64,000 nucleotides of DNA, taken from Kosakonia sp. BYX6 (GTDB taxonomy: Bacteria; Pseudomonadota; Gammaproteobacteria; Enterobacterales; Enterobacteriaceae). The notes below the pieces were generated by a model. The model had not been told where the DNA came from, made no database searches, and worked only from the letters and a program-made list of their open reading frames with translations. The translations under genes were made by a program, and so were the position numbers. The DNA is taken from NCBI RefSeq assembly GCF_038449125.1, contig NZ_CP151800.1, positions 1,460,406-1,524,405 of the forward strand. The letters run 5' to 3'. Below, one piece after another: positions 7,512 through 15,704 of the stretch; position 1 is the stretch's first letter, and the number at the start of each line of letters is the position of its first letter.

Positions 7512-9053
7512 ATGCTTATAAATAAACCGAATATCGTTATTCTTATGGCCGATCAATTAACGGCCAGCGCCTTAAAAACATATGGTAATAAGGTTAGTCT
7601 GACACCGAATATTGATAAATTAGCCAACGAAGGGGTGGTATTTGAATCCGCCTATTGCAACAGCCCGTTATGCGCACCGTCGCGGGCATCATTAATGACT
7701 GGGCAATTTATCTCCAACAACGCCGTGTATGACAATGCGGCGGAGTTTCATGCTGACTCGCCCACCTTTTGCCATTACTTACGCGAACAGGGCTACCACA
7801 CCTGGCTCTCTGGCAAAATGCATTTCTGCGGCCCGGATCAACTGCACGGTTTCGACGAGCGGTTGACCACGGATATTTACCCGGCGGATTTTGGCTGGAC
7901 GCCGGACTGGGAACAGCCGGAGCGCCGCCTCGACTGGTATCACAACATGAGTTCGGTGCTCGATGCCGGGGAGTGCGTGCGCACTAACCAACTGGATTTT
8001 GACGATGAAGCGCTGTTTCTGGCACGTCAGCGGCTGTATGACGCCGCGCGTCGCCCGGCGGATCAACCCTTTATGTTGCTGCTGTCGCTGACCCACCCGC
8101 ACGATCCGTTTGCCATTCCGCGCCGTTACCTCGATCGTTTTCGCGAAGAGGATATTGATATGCCGCACACGCGAAAAGAAGAGGTGGAAGACGATGCGCA
8201 TTCCGCACGTTTGCGGGCGATGTATCAACTGGAAGATGGGCTAATTAGCGATGAACACGTGCGTCGCGCCCGCCATGCCTATTACGGCGCGATGGCCTAC
8301 GTTGATGATTGCTTTGGCGAAGTGGTCAAAACTCTGGAAGAGACCGGCCTTGCCGAAAATACGGTGGTGCTGGTGGTGGCCGATCACGGTGAAATGCTCG
8401 GCGAGCGCGGGCTGTGGTACAAAATGACCTTCTTCGAAAACGCCGTGCGCATTCCTTTTATTGTGCACAACCCGGCGCGTTTTGCGCCTAAGCGCATTAC
8501 GCAGAGCGTTTCGCTGGTGGATTTATTGCCCACGTTAGTGGAACTGGCGAGCGGTGAAGATCGTAAACCACAGGCCATTTCTCCCCTTGATGGCAACAGC
8601 CTGGTGCCGCATTTGCGCGGTGAAGTCGGGCCGGACGGCGCTTTCAGTGAATACCTCGCTGAAGGCGCATTAGGCCCAATGCTGATGATTCGCCGTGGCC
8701 CGTGGAAATACATCCACTCCTTTAGCGAAGCGCCGCAGCTTTTCGACCTTGCAAACGATCCCCATGAACGCCAAAACCTCGCCACGGAGGCGGAACATCA
8801 ATTGGTTGCCGATGCATTCTCGGCGGAAGTAGCGAGCCATTGGGATCTTCCGGCACTGCGCGAGCAGGTGCTGGCAAGCCAGAAACGCCGCAGCTTTTTA
8901 ACACGTATTGCCGGGCGCGACGCGATCCCGAAATGGGATTTTCAGCCGCATCTGGACGCCTCACAGCGCTATATCCGTAACCATCAAACGCTGGATGAAC
9001 AGGAAGCTTTTGCCCGTTATCCGCAACCTTCAAAACACTCCGCTGGGAAATAA
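7512..9053 (+). CDS. betC: Choline-sulfatase
   Basis: 513-residue type I sulfatase hydrolysing choline-O-sulfate to choline and sulfate. The formylglycine motif is C54-A-P-S-R58 followed by 'ASLMTGQ', the same Cys54 position as Sinorhizobium BetC. Metal ligands appear in 'ILMADQL' near the N-terminus and 'VVADHGEMLGERGLWYKMTFFENAVRIP' in the middle, and the C-terminus has the choline-sulfatase-specific extension. No signal peptide is visible, consistent with a cytoplasmic enzyme acting after import. The Cys must be converted by a formylglycine-generating or anSME-type enzyme, not found in this window. It is followed 2 bp later by the choline-binding protein gene. Assignment is strong. Confidence 0.93.
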   Translation: MLINKPNIVILMADQLTASALKTYGNKVSLTPNIDKLANEGVVFESAYCNSPLCAPSRASLMTGQFISNNAVYDNAAEFHADSPTFCHYLREQGYHTWLSGKMHFCGPDQLHGFDERLTTDIYPADFGWTPDWEQPERRLDWYHNMSSVLDAGECVRTNQLDFDDEALFLARQRLYDAARRPADQPFMLLLSLTHPHDPFAIPRRYLDRFREEDIDMPHTRKEEVEDDAHSARLRAMYQLEDGLISDEHVRRARHAYYGAMAYVDDCFGEVVKTLEETGLAENTVVLVVADHGEMLGERGLWYKMTFFENAVRIPFIVHNPARFAPKRITQSVSLVDLLPTLVELASGEDRKPQAISPLDGNSLVPHLRGEVGPDGAFSEYLAEGALGPMLMIRRGPWKYIHSFSEAPQLFDLANDPHERQNLATEAEHQLVADAFSAEVASHWDLPALREQVLASQKRRSFLTRIAGRDAIPKWDFQPHLDASQRYIRNHQTLDEQEAFARYPQPSKHSAGK

Positions 9054-9055
9054 CG

Positions 9056-10000
9056 ATGAAAATAAATGTGAGCAAACTCTTACTGCTGGCGGTTGCCAGC
9101 GGGTTTTCACTCAGCAGTTTTGCTGCCGACGATGCCCGTTGTGCAACTGTTATCCAGTCCGATCCGGGCTGGACGGATATCGCCGCCACTAACGCGCTTT
9201 CCGGCGTGGTGCTGAATGCGCTGGGTTATCAGCAAAAAGTGCAAAACCTTTCCGTGGCGCTGGCTTTTCAGGGGCTGAAAACCGGGCAAGTCGATGTGTT
9301 CCTCGGTAACTGGATGCCGGCGCAGGAACCGGTTATCAGCAAATTTACTACCGATGGCTCGATTAACGTGGTCGGCGCTAACCTGCCTGCCGCGCGTTTT
9401 ACGCTGGCGGTGCCGGATTATGTCGCGGCGGCGGGCGTGAAAGATTTCGCCGATTTGCAGAAATACGCCGAGAAATTCCACAACAAGATTTACGGCATCG
9501 CGCCCGGTGCGCCCGCTAATCAGAACTTGAAGAAGATGCTCGATAAACACGATTTCGGGCTGCAAAACTGGCAATTGGTGGAATCGAGCGAAAGCGGCAT
9601 GTTGGCGCAGGTAACGCGCGCGGTGGATCGCAAGGAGTGGATCGTCTTTTTAGGCTGGGAGCCGCACGCCATGAACACGCGCTTTAAACTCACGTACCTG
9701 AGCGGCGGTGATGCGTATTTCGGTGCCAATTACGGCAGCGCAACGGTGAATACGGTTACACGCAAAGATTTTTCGACGAATTGCCCGAATATCAACCGCT
9801 TTTTTACCCAGCTGAAATTTGATGTGCCGCTCGAAAACGCGGTGATTACCCGCGTGCTGGATAAACAAGAAGATGTGCAATCCGCCGCCAAAGCGGAACT
9901 GGCAAAACGCCCGGAATTGCTGAAAGGGTGGCTTGCTGGCGTGACAACGCGAGAAGGTCAACCCGCGCAGCCAGCGGTGGAAAAAGCGCTCGGCCTGTAA
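9056..10000 (+). CDS. choX: Choline ABC transporter substrate-binding protein (ChoX-like)
   Basis: 314 residues with a signal peptide (about 23 residues, ending SSFA). It belongs to the OpuAC/ProX group and resembles ChoX: aromatic residues W39, W86 and W201 lie at a constant offset of four from the published ChoX cage residues (W43, W90, W205), with F115 at the place of the cage tyrosine. The contexts are 'SDPGWTDI', 'LGNWMPAQEP' and 'FLGWEPHAMN'. My residue comparison is by counting, not an alignment. It follows betC by 2 bp (TAACGATG), so the two are co-transcribed. It supplies the binding function for the choVW pair on the other side of the regulator. Terminator at 10015. Confidence 0.88.
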   Translation: MKINVSKLLLLAVASGFSLSSFAADDARCATVIQSDPGWTDIAATNALSGVVLNALGYQQKVQNLSVALAFQGLKTGQVDVFLGNWMPAQEPVISKFTTDGSINVVGANLPAARFTLAVPDYVAAAGVKDFADLQKYAEKFHNKIYGIAPGAPANQNLKKMLDKHDFGLQNWQLVESSESGMLAQVTRAVDRKEWIVFLGWEPHAMNTRFKLTYLSGGDAYFGANYGSATVNTVTRKDFSTNCPNINRFFTQLKFDVPLENAVITRVLDKQEDVQSAAKAELAKRPELLKGWLAGVTTREGQPAQPAVEKALGL

Positions 10001-10014
10001 TCTTCTGCGACAAA

Positions 10015-10043
10015 AAGCCGGAAAAACTTCCCTTTTCCGGCTT
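10015..10043 (+). terminator. Terminator of betC-choX
   Basis: AAGCCGGAAAA (10015-10025) pairs perfectly with TTTTCCGGCTT (10033-10043), followed by CGTTT. It begins 15 bp after the choX stop. Confidence 0.8.
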
Positions 10044-10115
10044 CGTTTCCCCTTCCTTAACGTCCATCTTCTCCCGCGACAGCAGAATGAAACAATAGTT
10101 CTTGATCGAATAAGA

Positions 10116-10138
10116 AGAATGAGTATAGTTCTCATTCT
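10116..10138. promoter_or_regulatory. Fur-like inverted repeat upstream of the YncE-like/TonB receptor pair
   Basis: AGAATGAG (10116-10123) and CTCATTCT (10131-10138) are perfect inverted 8-mers around a 7-bp centre, and the whole resembles a degenerate Fur box (GATAATGATAATCATTATC). It lies in the 327-bp gap before a TonB receptor unit, where iron control is expected. A second perfect palindrome, GTAAGCGCTTAC, is at 10190-10201 in the same gap. Fur binding is inference. Confidence 0.45.
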
Positions 10139-10327
10139 CTTTAGTGTTTGTGGGCGCAGCACGGATTTTTTCCCGCAATAACAGTAAGCGTAAGCGCTTA
10201 CACGGAACACTGAATAGCCGTGACGAGCTGCGCCGGGCTTTACGCCCTCATCAAAACTATCTCGCGCCTGATGTATGACGCGCCAGCTTGTCAGACTTGA
10301 TGACATTAACGGTAAAGGATCCTCCCG

Positions 10328-11416
10328 ATGAAAATGAAAACCTCCGCGCTGGCGTTGCTGGCGGCGATGACGCTGGCCGGTTGCAGCGCGCACAGCACAA
10401 CGTCAGCACAATCTGCTGTTCAGGCACAAACCCCTGCCGCTGCGCAACTGCCAGCCAATGTGCAAAAACGCGAGCTGGCAAGCGGGCTGTATGAAATGGC
10501 ACTCAGCCCGCAGGGCGACGCACTGTATGTTTCCAGCGCTGAAGGCTTCAAAGATGTGCAGGGCGGGGTGGTCTACAAACTGGATCCGGCAACGCTGAAA
10601 ACCCTCGGCGCGACGCATACCGATCTGAAAAACTTCGGCATGGCGATCTCCCCGGATGGCAAAACAGTGTATGTCACCAATTCCCTCGACGGTGGCGTGA
10701 GCGCTATCGACACCAGTAACGGCAAAGTGTTGTCCCGCACTCTGTTCACTGAACGCAACGAAAAAGGATTACCGTACGGCGCGCGCGAAATCCTGCTGCA
10801 CAACGGCACGCTGTATGTCGGCGCGGTTGCCGATCCGGCGCTGGTCTGGGTGGTTGACGCGAAAACCATGAAGGTGAAAGCGCGCATTAAAAACGCGGGC
10901 AAATGGGTGACCGGCCTGCACTGGTCTGAGCAAACTCAACGCCTGTACGTCGCCAACGGCGGCGGTGAAATCCTCGTGGTGAACCCGCGCAACAACCGTA
11001 TTGAACAGCGCTGGAAACCGCTCGGCGACAAACCTGCGCTGCTGCTGAATATTGCTGAAGATAACGATACCGGCCGCCTGTTTGTGACCGATAACTCCAA
11101 AGCTAAAACCACGCTGGTGCTGGATATCCACAGCGGCAAAGTACTGAAACAACTGGATGTCGGCGATTCGCTGGCGGTGAAATTCAACCCGAAACGCCAC
11201 GAAATTTACATCACACAGCGTGAAGCCGGCAAAGTGCTGAGCCTTGATGCGACCAGCTACGCGGTGAAACAGCGCTGGGATCTGCCGCCGAACCCGAACA
11301 GCCTACTGCTCTCTGCTGACGGCCAGACGCTGTATGTCACCGTGAAACAGGCGTTCAACAAAGATCACTCCACCAACGGACCGGACAGCGTTGTTCGCAT
11401 CGGTCTGAATAAGTGA
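10328..11416 (+). CDS. YncE-like beta-propeller lipoprotein
   Basis: 362 residues with a lipoprotein signal: hydrophobic stretch and lipobox LAGC, lipidated Cys at residue 19. The rest matches E. coli YncE: repeated blades such as 'LYVSSAEGFKDVQGGVVYKLDPATLKTLG', 'SPDGKTVYVTNSLDGGVSAIDTSNGKVL' and 'LSADGQTLYVTVKQ', that is, a seven-bladed YVTN/PQQ-like propeller. E. coli YncE has an ordinary signal peptide, so lipidation is a difference. In E. coli yncE lies divergent from the TonB receptor yncD/pqqU; here it precedes a different TonB receptor in the same direction with a hairpin terminator between. It probably acts in the envelope with that receptor, but its biochemical role is unknown. Confidence 0.82.
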   Translation: MKMKTSALALLAAMTLAGCSAHSTTSAQSAVQAQTPAAAQLPANVQKRELASGLYEMALSPQGDALYVSSAEGFKDVQGGVVYKLDPATLKTLGATHTDLKNFGMAISPDGKTVYVTNSLDGGVSAIDTSNGKVLSRTLFTERNEKGLPYGAREILLHNGTLYVGAVADPALVWVVDAKTMKVKARIKNAGKWVTGLHWSEQTQRLYVANGGGEILVVNPRNNRIEQRWKPLGDKPALLLNIAEDNDTGRLFVTDNSKAKTTLVLDIHSGKVLKQLDVGDSLAVKFNPKRHEIYITQREAGKVLSLDATSYAVKQRWDLPPNPNSLLLSADGQTLYVTVKQAFNKDHSTNGPDSVVRIGLNK

Positions 11417-11422
11417 CCAACC

Positions 11423-11446
11423 CGGCCCGGTAACGGGCCGTTTTTC
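11423..11446 (+). terminator. Intergenic terminator or attenuator before the TonB receptor
   Basis: CGGCCCG (11423-11429), loop GTAA, CGGGCCG (11434-11440), then TTTTTCC. It is a strong intrinsic terminator shape immediately after the YncE-like gene and only 30 bp before the receptor start, so receptor expression either depends on read-through or on a promoter overlapping this spot. Confidence 0.75.
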
Positions 11447-11472
11447 CACACACTTCGATACATGAGTCGATG

Positions 11473-13677
11473 ATGAATAACAGCAAAAATAACGCTTCAC
11501 CTTTGCGCAAGACCTTGCTTGCGCTGGCTATTGGCGCTGCCGCCCATTCTGCACACGCAGCGACGACGGATACCAACACCAGCCAGACCAAAGAAGATAC
11601 CATCGTTGTGCAGTCCACCGCGGGCAGCGATTTCAAACCCGGCGGCGACGCGCTGGTGCCGGCTTATCTTGATGGACAAGTTGCCTATGGCGGCCGTCTT
11701 GGCATGCTTGGCGAACAAAAAGCGATGGATGTCCCGTTTAACGTCATCGGTTATACGTCGAAGATGGTGCAGGATCAGCAGGCGAAAACCATTGCCGATG
11801 TGGTCAGCAATGATGCCGGCGTCCAGGTGGGACAGGGTTACGGCAACATGGCGGAAACGTACCGTATTCGTGGCTTCAAATTGGATGGCGACGATATGCT
11901 GATGGGCGGCCTGGCCGGTATTGTGCCGCGCCAGGTTGTCGACACCCAAATGCTCGATCGCGTGGAAATCTTCAAAGGGGCGAACTCCCTGATGAACGGC
12001 GCGGCCTCCTCCGGCGTTGGCGGCATGATTAACCTCGAACCCAAACACGCGGAAGATACGCCGCTTACCCGTGTCGGTGTGGATTACTCCTCCCGTTCGC
12101 AAGTGGGCGGTTCGCTGGATGTCGGCCGTCGTTTTGGCGATAACAACCAGTTCGGCGTGCGCGTGAACCTGCTGGATCGTGAAGGGGAATCGACGGTAAA
12201 AGACGACAAGCGTCGTACCACCGCGGCCTCGATTGGCCTGGATTATCGCGGCGATCGCTTACGCAGCTCGCTGGATCTCGGCTACCAGAAGAAAACCTTC
12301 CATGGCGGCTCCATGGGCGTGAATGTCAGCGCCATTGATTTCATTCCTGACGTGCCGAGTAACAGCAAGAACTACAGCCAGAAATGGGCTTACAGCAATA
12401 TTGAAAACGAATTCGGGCTGGCGCGTGCCGAGTACGATTTGACCGATATCTGGACCGCCTATGCGGCCTTCGGTGGCCAACACTCTCATGAAGAGGGGGT
12501 TTATGGTGCGCCGAAAGTGACGGACGCCGACGGTAACGCGACCATCGGCCGCCTTGATACCAACCGTATCAGCGATTCCTGGAGCGGTATGGCCGGGATG
12601 CGCGGTAACTTCAATACCGGTTTTGTGTCCCATAAAGTGAACGTCGGTTATTCCGCCAGCGTCAAGCAGGACAAAATAGCCTGGCGGATGTCGTCCAATA
12701 ATCCAAGCGTCAACATCTATAACAACTCGGCTGTCGCAATGCCGGACACCACCTATTTTGGCGGTAATTACACCGACCCACTGACCACCGGGCGCAACCG
12801 CGCTCAGGGCTGGTTGCTGAGCGATACGCTGGGCGTGCTGGATGACACGCTGCTGTTCACGGCGGGCGCGCGTTACCAGAAAGTGTGGGTTCACAGCTAC
12901 AGCAACTCCACCGGCGAGGAAGACAGGACTTCCCGCTTTATTGAAGATCGCTGGATGCCAACCTACGGCGTGGTTTACAAACCGTGGGAAGTGGTTTCGT
13001 TCTACGCGAACCACACCGAAGCGCTGCAACCGGGTAGCACCGCGCCAGAAGGGGCGGCTAACCAGTATCAGACCACCGGTATCGCGCACTCTAAACAGAA
13101 TGAAGTGGGCGTGAAAACCGACTTTGGTCGCGTTGGCGGTACGTTGTCGCTGTTTGAAATTAAGAAACCGTCCGCCATTCAAAACAGCGATACCAACATT
13201 TACGAACTCAGTGGCGAGCAGCGTAACCGCGGTATTGAACTGGGTCTCTTTGGCGAACCGATGCTTGGCCTGCGTCTGAACGGCAGTGCGACCTGGATCG
13301 ATGCCGAGATGACCAAAACCGAAGATGGCGTCAACCAGGGTAAAAAACCGATCGGTGTGGCGAATTTCTACTCGGTACTGGGCGCAGAATATGACATCAA
13401 ACCGATTGATGGCCTGACGGCGACGGCGAAGATCAACCACACCGGCTCGCAGTATGCGAACTCTGCCAACACCAAGAAACTCAGCAGTTACACCACGCTG
13501 GATTTGGGCGTGCGTTACCGTACGCACCTGAATGCCGGGGAGAACGAAATGGTGTGGCGTGTCGGTGTTGATAACGTCACCAATAAAAGATATTGGGCCA
13601 GCGTTGAAGACAACGGCACCTATATTTACCAGGGTGATGGTCGTGAGCTGAAAGTGTCGATGAATTACGACTTCTAA
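11473..13677 (+). CDS. TonB-dependent siderophore-type outer-membrane receptor
   Basis: About 734 residues, with a signal peptide (cleaved near residue 29, AHA), an N-terminal TonB-box region ('EDTIVVQST'), a plug domain ('VQVGQGYGNMAETYRIRGFKLDGDDMLMGGLAGIVPRQVVDTQMLDRVEIFKGANSLMNG') and a 22-strand barrel ending in the aromatic 'KVSMNYDF'. It looks like the FcuA/ferrichrome-type receptor group. Two adjacent ATGs (11470 and 11473) are possible starts, and no good Shine-Dalgarno is seen. It is preceded by the YncE-like lipoprotein gene and a Fur-like repeat. A ferric siderophore is the most likely ligand, although linkage to a YncE relative leaves a PQQ-like ligand possible. Confidence 0.88.
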   Translation: MNNSKNNASPLRKTLLALAIGAAAHSAHAATTDTNTSQTKEDTIVVQSTAGSDFKPGGDALVPAYLDGQVAYGGRLGMLGEQKAMDVPFNVIGYTSKMVQDQQAKTIADVVSNDAGVQVGQGYGNMAETYRIRGFKLDGDDMLMGGLAGIVPRQVVDTQMLDRVEIFKGANSLMNGAASSGVGGMINLEPKHAEDTPLTRVGVDYSSRSQVGGSLDVGRRFGDNNQFGVRVNLLDREGESTVKDDKRRTTAASIGLDYRGDRLRSSLDLGYQKKTFHGGSMGVNVSAIDFIPDVPSNSKNYSQKWAYSNIENEFGLARAEYDLTDIWTAYAAFGGQHSHEEGVYGAPKVTDADGNATIGRLDTNRISDSWSGMAGMRGNFNTGFVSHKVNVGYSASVKQDKIAWRMSSNNPSVNIYNNSAVAMPDTTYFGGNYTDPLTTGRNRAQGWLLSDTLGVLDDTLLFTAGARYQKVWVHSYSNSTGEEDRTSRFIEDRWMPTYGVVYKPWEVVSFYANHTEALQPGSTAPEGAANQYQTTGIAHSKQNEVGVKTDFGRVGGTLSLFEIKKPSAIQNSDTNIYELSGEQRNRGIELGLFGEPMLGLRLNGSATWIDAEMTKTEDGVNQGKKPIGVANFYSVLGAEYDIKPIDGLTATAKINHTGSQYANSANTKKLSSYTTLDLGVRYRTHLNAGENEMVWRVGVDNVTNKRYWASVEDNGTYIYQGDGRELKVSMNYDF

Positions 13678-13711
13678 GGTCTGTGCCAGGGATGGCGTAT
13701 GGATGTTTGAT

Positions 13712-13742
13712 TGCCGGATAAGGCGTTAGCCGCCATCCGGCG
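13712..13742. repeat. REP palindrome
   Basis: 'GCCGGATAAGGCG' pairs with 'CGCCATCCGGC' around TTAGC. It lies 35 bp after the TonB receptor stop. Confidence 0.85.
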
Positions 13743-13842
13743 ATGGGGCACGGCATTTCGTTTCTATACAATTACGCTCAACAAATACGCAGCGGATCGG
13801 TTACACTTCCGGCACAGAAAATCCACATGACAGGAGGTTTAT

Positions 13843-14103
13843 ATGCTGGAAAAACTGCGCACTCGCGAAGGCAAAAAATTCATTATCGCGGTCATTATCG
13901 TTTTTCTGATCGCCGTTAGCGTTATCTCGAAAGTGACTTTCGAAGGGGTTGAAGATCAATACAACCTGCCGATGGAATCATGGACGACATCAATGTTCAT
14001 TATGCAAGGCGCCTGGGTCGCCATTTATAGCCTGATGTTTACCATCATCGGTTCGTTGCCCTTTGCGTTCTACTTCCTCGGCCCGAAAGACGATCGCGGT
14101 TAA
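13843..14103 (+). CDS. Small inner-membrane protein (DUF2534-like)
   Basis: 86-residue protein with two predicted membrane helices (about residues 13-31 'FIIAVIIVFLIAVSVISKV' and 54-78 ending 'LPFAFYFLG') separated by an acidic loop with 'EDQYNLPMESWTTSMF'. Basic residues flank the first helix. It resembles enterobacterial DUF2534 proteins from memory; no function is known. AGGAGG lies 6 bp before the ATG, so translation is well supported. It stands alone between a REP element and pheP, in the same direction as pheP but about 100 bp upstream of it. Confidence 0.75.
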   Translation: MLEKLRTREGKKFIIAVIIVFLIAVSVISKVTFEGVEDQYNLPMESWTTSMFIMQGAWVAIYSLMFTIIGSLPFAFYFLGPKDDRG

Positions 14104-14169
14104 TACACGTTCAAGTTGCTACCTGCCGTTTCGTTTCTTGCCAGCCCTCACCTGAGATGTTAAAAGGTG

Positions 14170-14195
14170 CCCCTTTGATTGAAACCACAAAGGGG
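14170..14195 (+). promoter_or_regulatory. Hairpin overlapping the pheP ribosome-binding site
   Basis: CCCCTTTG (14170-14177) is the perfect complement of CAAAGGGG (14188-14195), and the 3' arm contains the AGGGG of the pheP Shine-Dalgarno (AGGGGAAGGA, 14191-14200). Pairing would mask part of the ribosome site. Structure is seen; regulation is inferred. Confidence 0.5.
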
Positions 14196-14201
14196 AAGGA
14201 C

Positions 14202-15599
14202 GTGAAAAACGCGTCACAGGCCGCGGGTAGCATCACCGAGGCCGCGTCGGGAGCAGCGCCGACATTACAACGGGGATTGAAAAACCGTCATATCCAATTG
14301 ATTGCCTTGGGCGGTGCGATTGGCACAGGGCTTTTCCTTGGCATCGGGCCAGCGATTCAGATGGCCGGACCTGCTGTATTACTCGGCTACGGCATTGCCG
14401 GGATTATCGCGTTTCTAATTATGCGCCAGCTTGGCGAAATGGTCGTTGAAGAGCCGGTATCCGGTTCGTTTTCCCATTTTGCCTATAAATACTGGGGGCC
14501 GTTTGCGGGTTTCCTCTCCGGCTGGAATTACTGGGCCATGTTTGTGCTGGTAGGCATGGCGGAACTGACCGCCGCTGGCATCTACATGCAGTACTGGTTC
14601 CCGGAAGTCCCTACGTGGATCTGGGCTGCCGCTTTCTTTGTCATCATCAACGCCATCAACCTTGTTAACGTGCGCCTGTATGGCGAAACTGAGTTCTGGT
14701 TTGCGCTGATCAAAGTGCTGGCGATTATCGGCATGATCGGCTTTGGCCTGTGGATGTTGTTTACCGACCACGGCGGCGAACGCGCCAGCTTCGATAACCT
14801 TTGGCGCTACAACGGTTTCTTCGCCACCGGCTGGCATGGGTTGATCCTGTCGCTGGCGGTGATCATGTTCTCTTTCGGCGGCCTGGAATTGATTGGCATC
14901 ACCGCGGCGGAAGCCAGCGAGCCGCAAACCACCATTCCAAAAGCGGTTAACCAGGTGGTCTATCGCATTCTGCTGTTTTACATCGGTTCATTAGTGGTGC
15001 TGCTGGCGCTCTATCCGTGGATCGATGTCAAAGCCAACAGTAGCCCATTTGTGATGATTTTCCACGAACTGGACAGCAACCTGGTGGCTTCTGCACTGAA
15101 CTTTGTGATTCTTGTCGCGTCGCTGTCGGTGTATAACAGCGGAGTCTATTCCAACAGCCGCATGCTGTTTGGCCTGTCAGTGCAGGGGAATGCGCCGGCG
15201 TTTCTGACGCGCGTTAGCCGCCGTGGCGTGCCGGTCAATTCTCTGTTCCTTTCCGCCGCAATCACGTCGCTGGTGGTACTGGTGAACTACCTGCTACCGC
15301 AGAAAGCATTCGGCATGCTGATGGCTTTGGTCGTCGCGACGCTGCTGCTGAACTGGATCATGATCTCCCTGGCACACCTCAAATTCCGTGCGGCGATGCG
15401 CCGTAAAGGGCGCGATCCGCAGTTCAAAGCGCTGATTTTTCCGGTGGGCAACTACTTGTGCATCGGCTTTATGATGTTGATTTTGGTGTTGATGTGCACG
15501 ATGGAAGATATGCGTCTGTCGGCGGTGCTGCTGCCGGTGTGGATTGTGTTCCTCTTCATAGCGTTCAAGCTGCTGCGCCGCAAACCGCGACGCGCATAA
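14202..15599 (+). CDS. pheP: Phenylalanine-specific permease
   Basis: 465-residue APC-superfamily amino acid/H+ symporter importing phenylalanine across the inner membrane. It is nearly colinear with E. coli PheP: 'LKNRHIQLIALGGAIGTGLFLGIGPAIQMAGPAVLLGYG', 'MRQLGEMVVEEPVSGSFSHFAYKYWGPF' and 'MFSFGGLELIGITAAEASEPQTTIPKAVNQVVYRILLFYIGSL', with 12 membrane segments. The GTG at 14202 is chosen because AGGGGAAGGA lies just upstream and the product then begins MKNAS like E. coli; an ATG at 14157 is in frame but has no ribosome site. A hairpin overlaps the Shine-Dalgarno. Terminator at 15658. Confidence 0.95.
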   Translation: MKNASQAAGSITEAASGAAPTLQRGLKNRHIQLIALGGAIGTGLFLGIGPAIQMAGPAVLLGYGIAGIIAFLIMRQLGEMVVEEPVSGSFSHFAYKYWGPFAGFLSGWNYWAMFVLVGMAELTAAGIYMQYWFPEVPTWIWAAAFFVIINAINLVNVRLYGETEFWFALIKVLAIIGMIGFGLWMLFTDHGGERASFDNLWRYNGFFATGWHGLILSLAVIMFSFGGLELIGITAAEASEPQTTIPKAVNQVVYRILLFYIGSLVVLLALYPWIDVKANSSPFVMIFHELDSNLVASALNFVILVASLSVYNSGVYSNSRMLFGLSVQGNAPAFLTRVSRRGVPVNSLFLSAAITSLVVLVNYLLPQKAFGMLMALVVATLLLNWIMISLAHLKFRAAMRRKGRDPQFKALIFPVGNYLCIGFMMLILVLMCTMEDMRLSAVLLPVWIVFLFIAFKLLRRKPRRA

Positions 15600-15657
15600 C
15601 GGCAACACATTTTCCGCGCGAATGCTTTAACTTTCAGGCATCATGTCACATTCAATT

Positions 15658-15687
15658 ACGCCAGCCGTCCGCGCTGGCGTTTTTATT
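15658..15687 (+). terminator. Terminator of pheP
   Basis: ACGCCAGC (15658-15665), loop CGTCCGC, GCTGGCGT (15673-15680), then TTTTTATT. Placed 58 bp after the pheP stop. Confidence 0.85.
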
Positions 15688-15704
15688 GTTCTGGGAGCCT
15701 TGCT

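Noticed and set aside
12259-13527. 422-codon open frame on the minus strand inside the TonB receptor gene
   Set aside because: It is fully antisense to a well-matched receptor, has no ribosome site and no family resemblance; long antisense frames are common in GC-rich coding DNA.
13843-14103. The 86-residue membrane protein as a leader or partner of pheP
   Set aside because: About 100 bp and a separate ribosome site separate them, and nothing links their functions; kept as an independent small gene.
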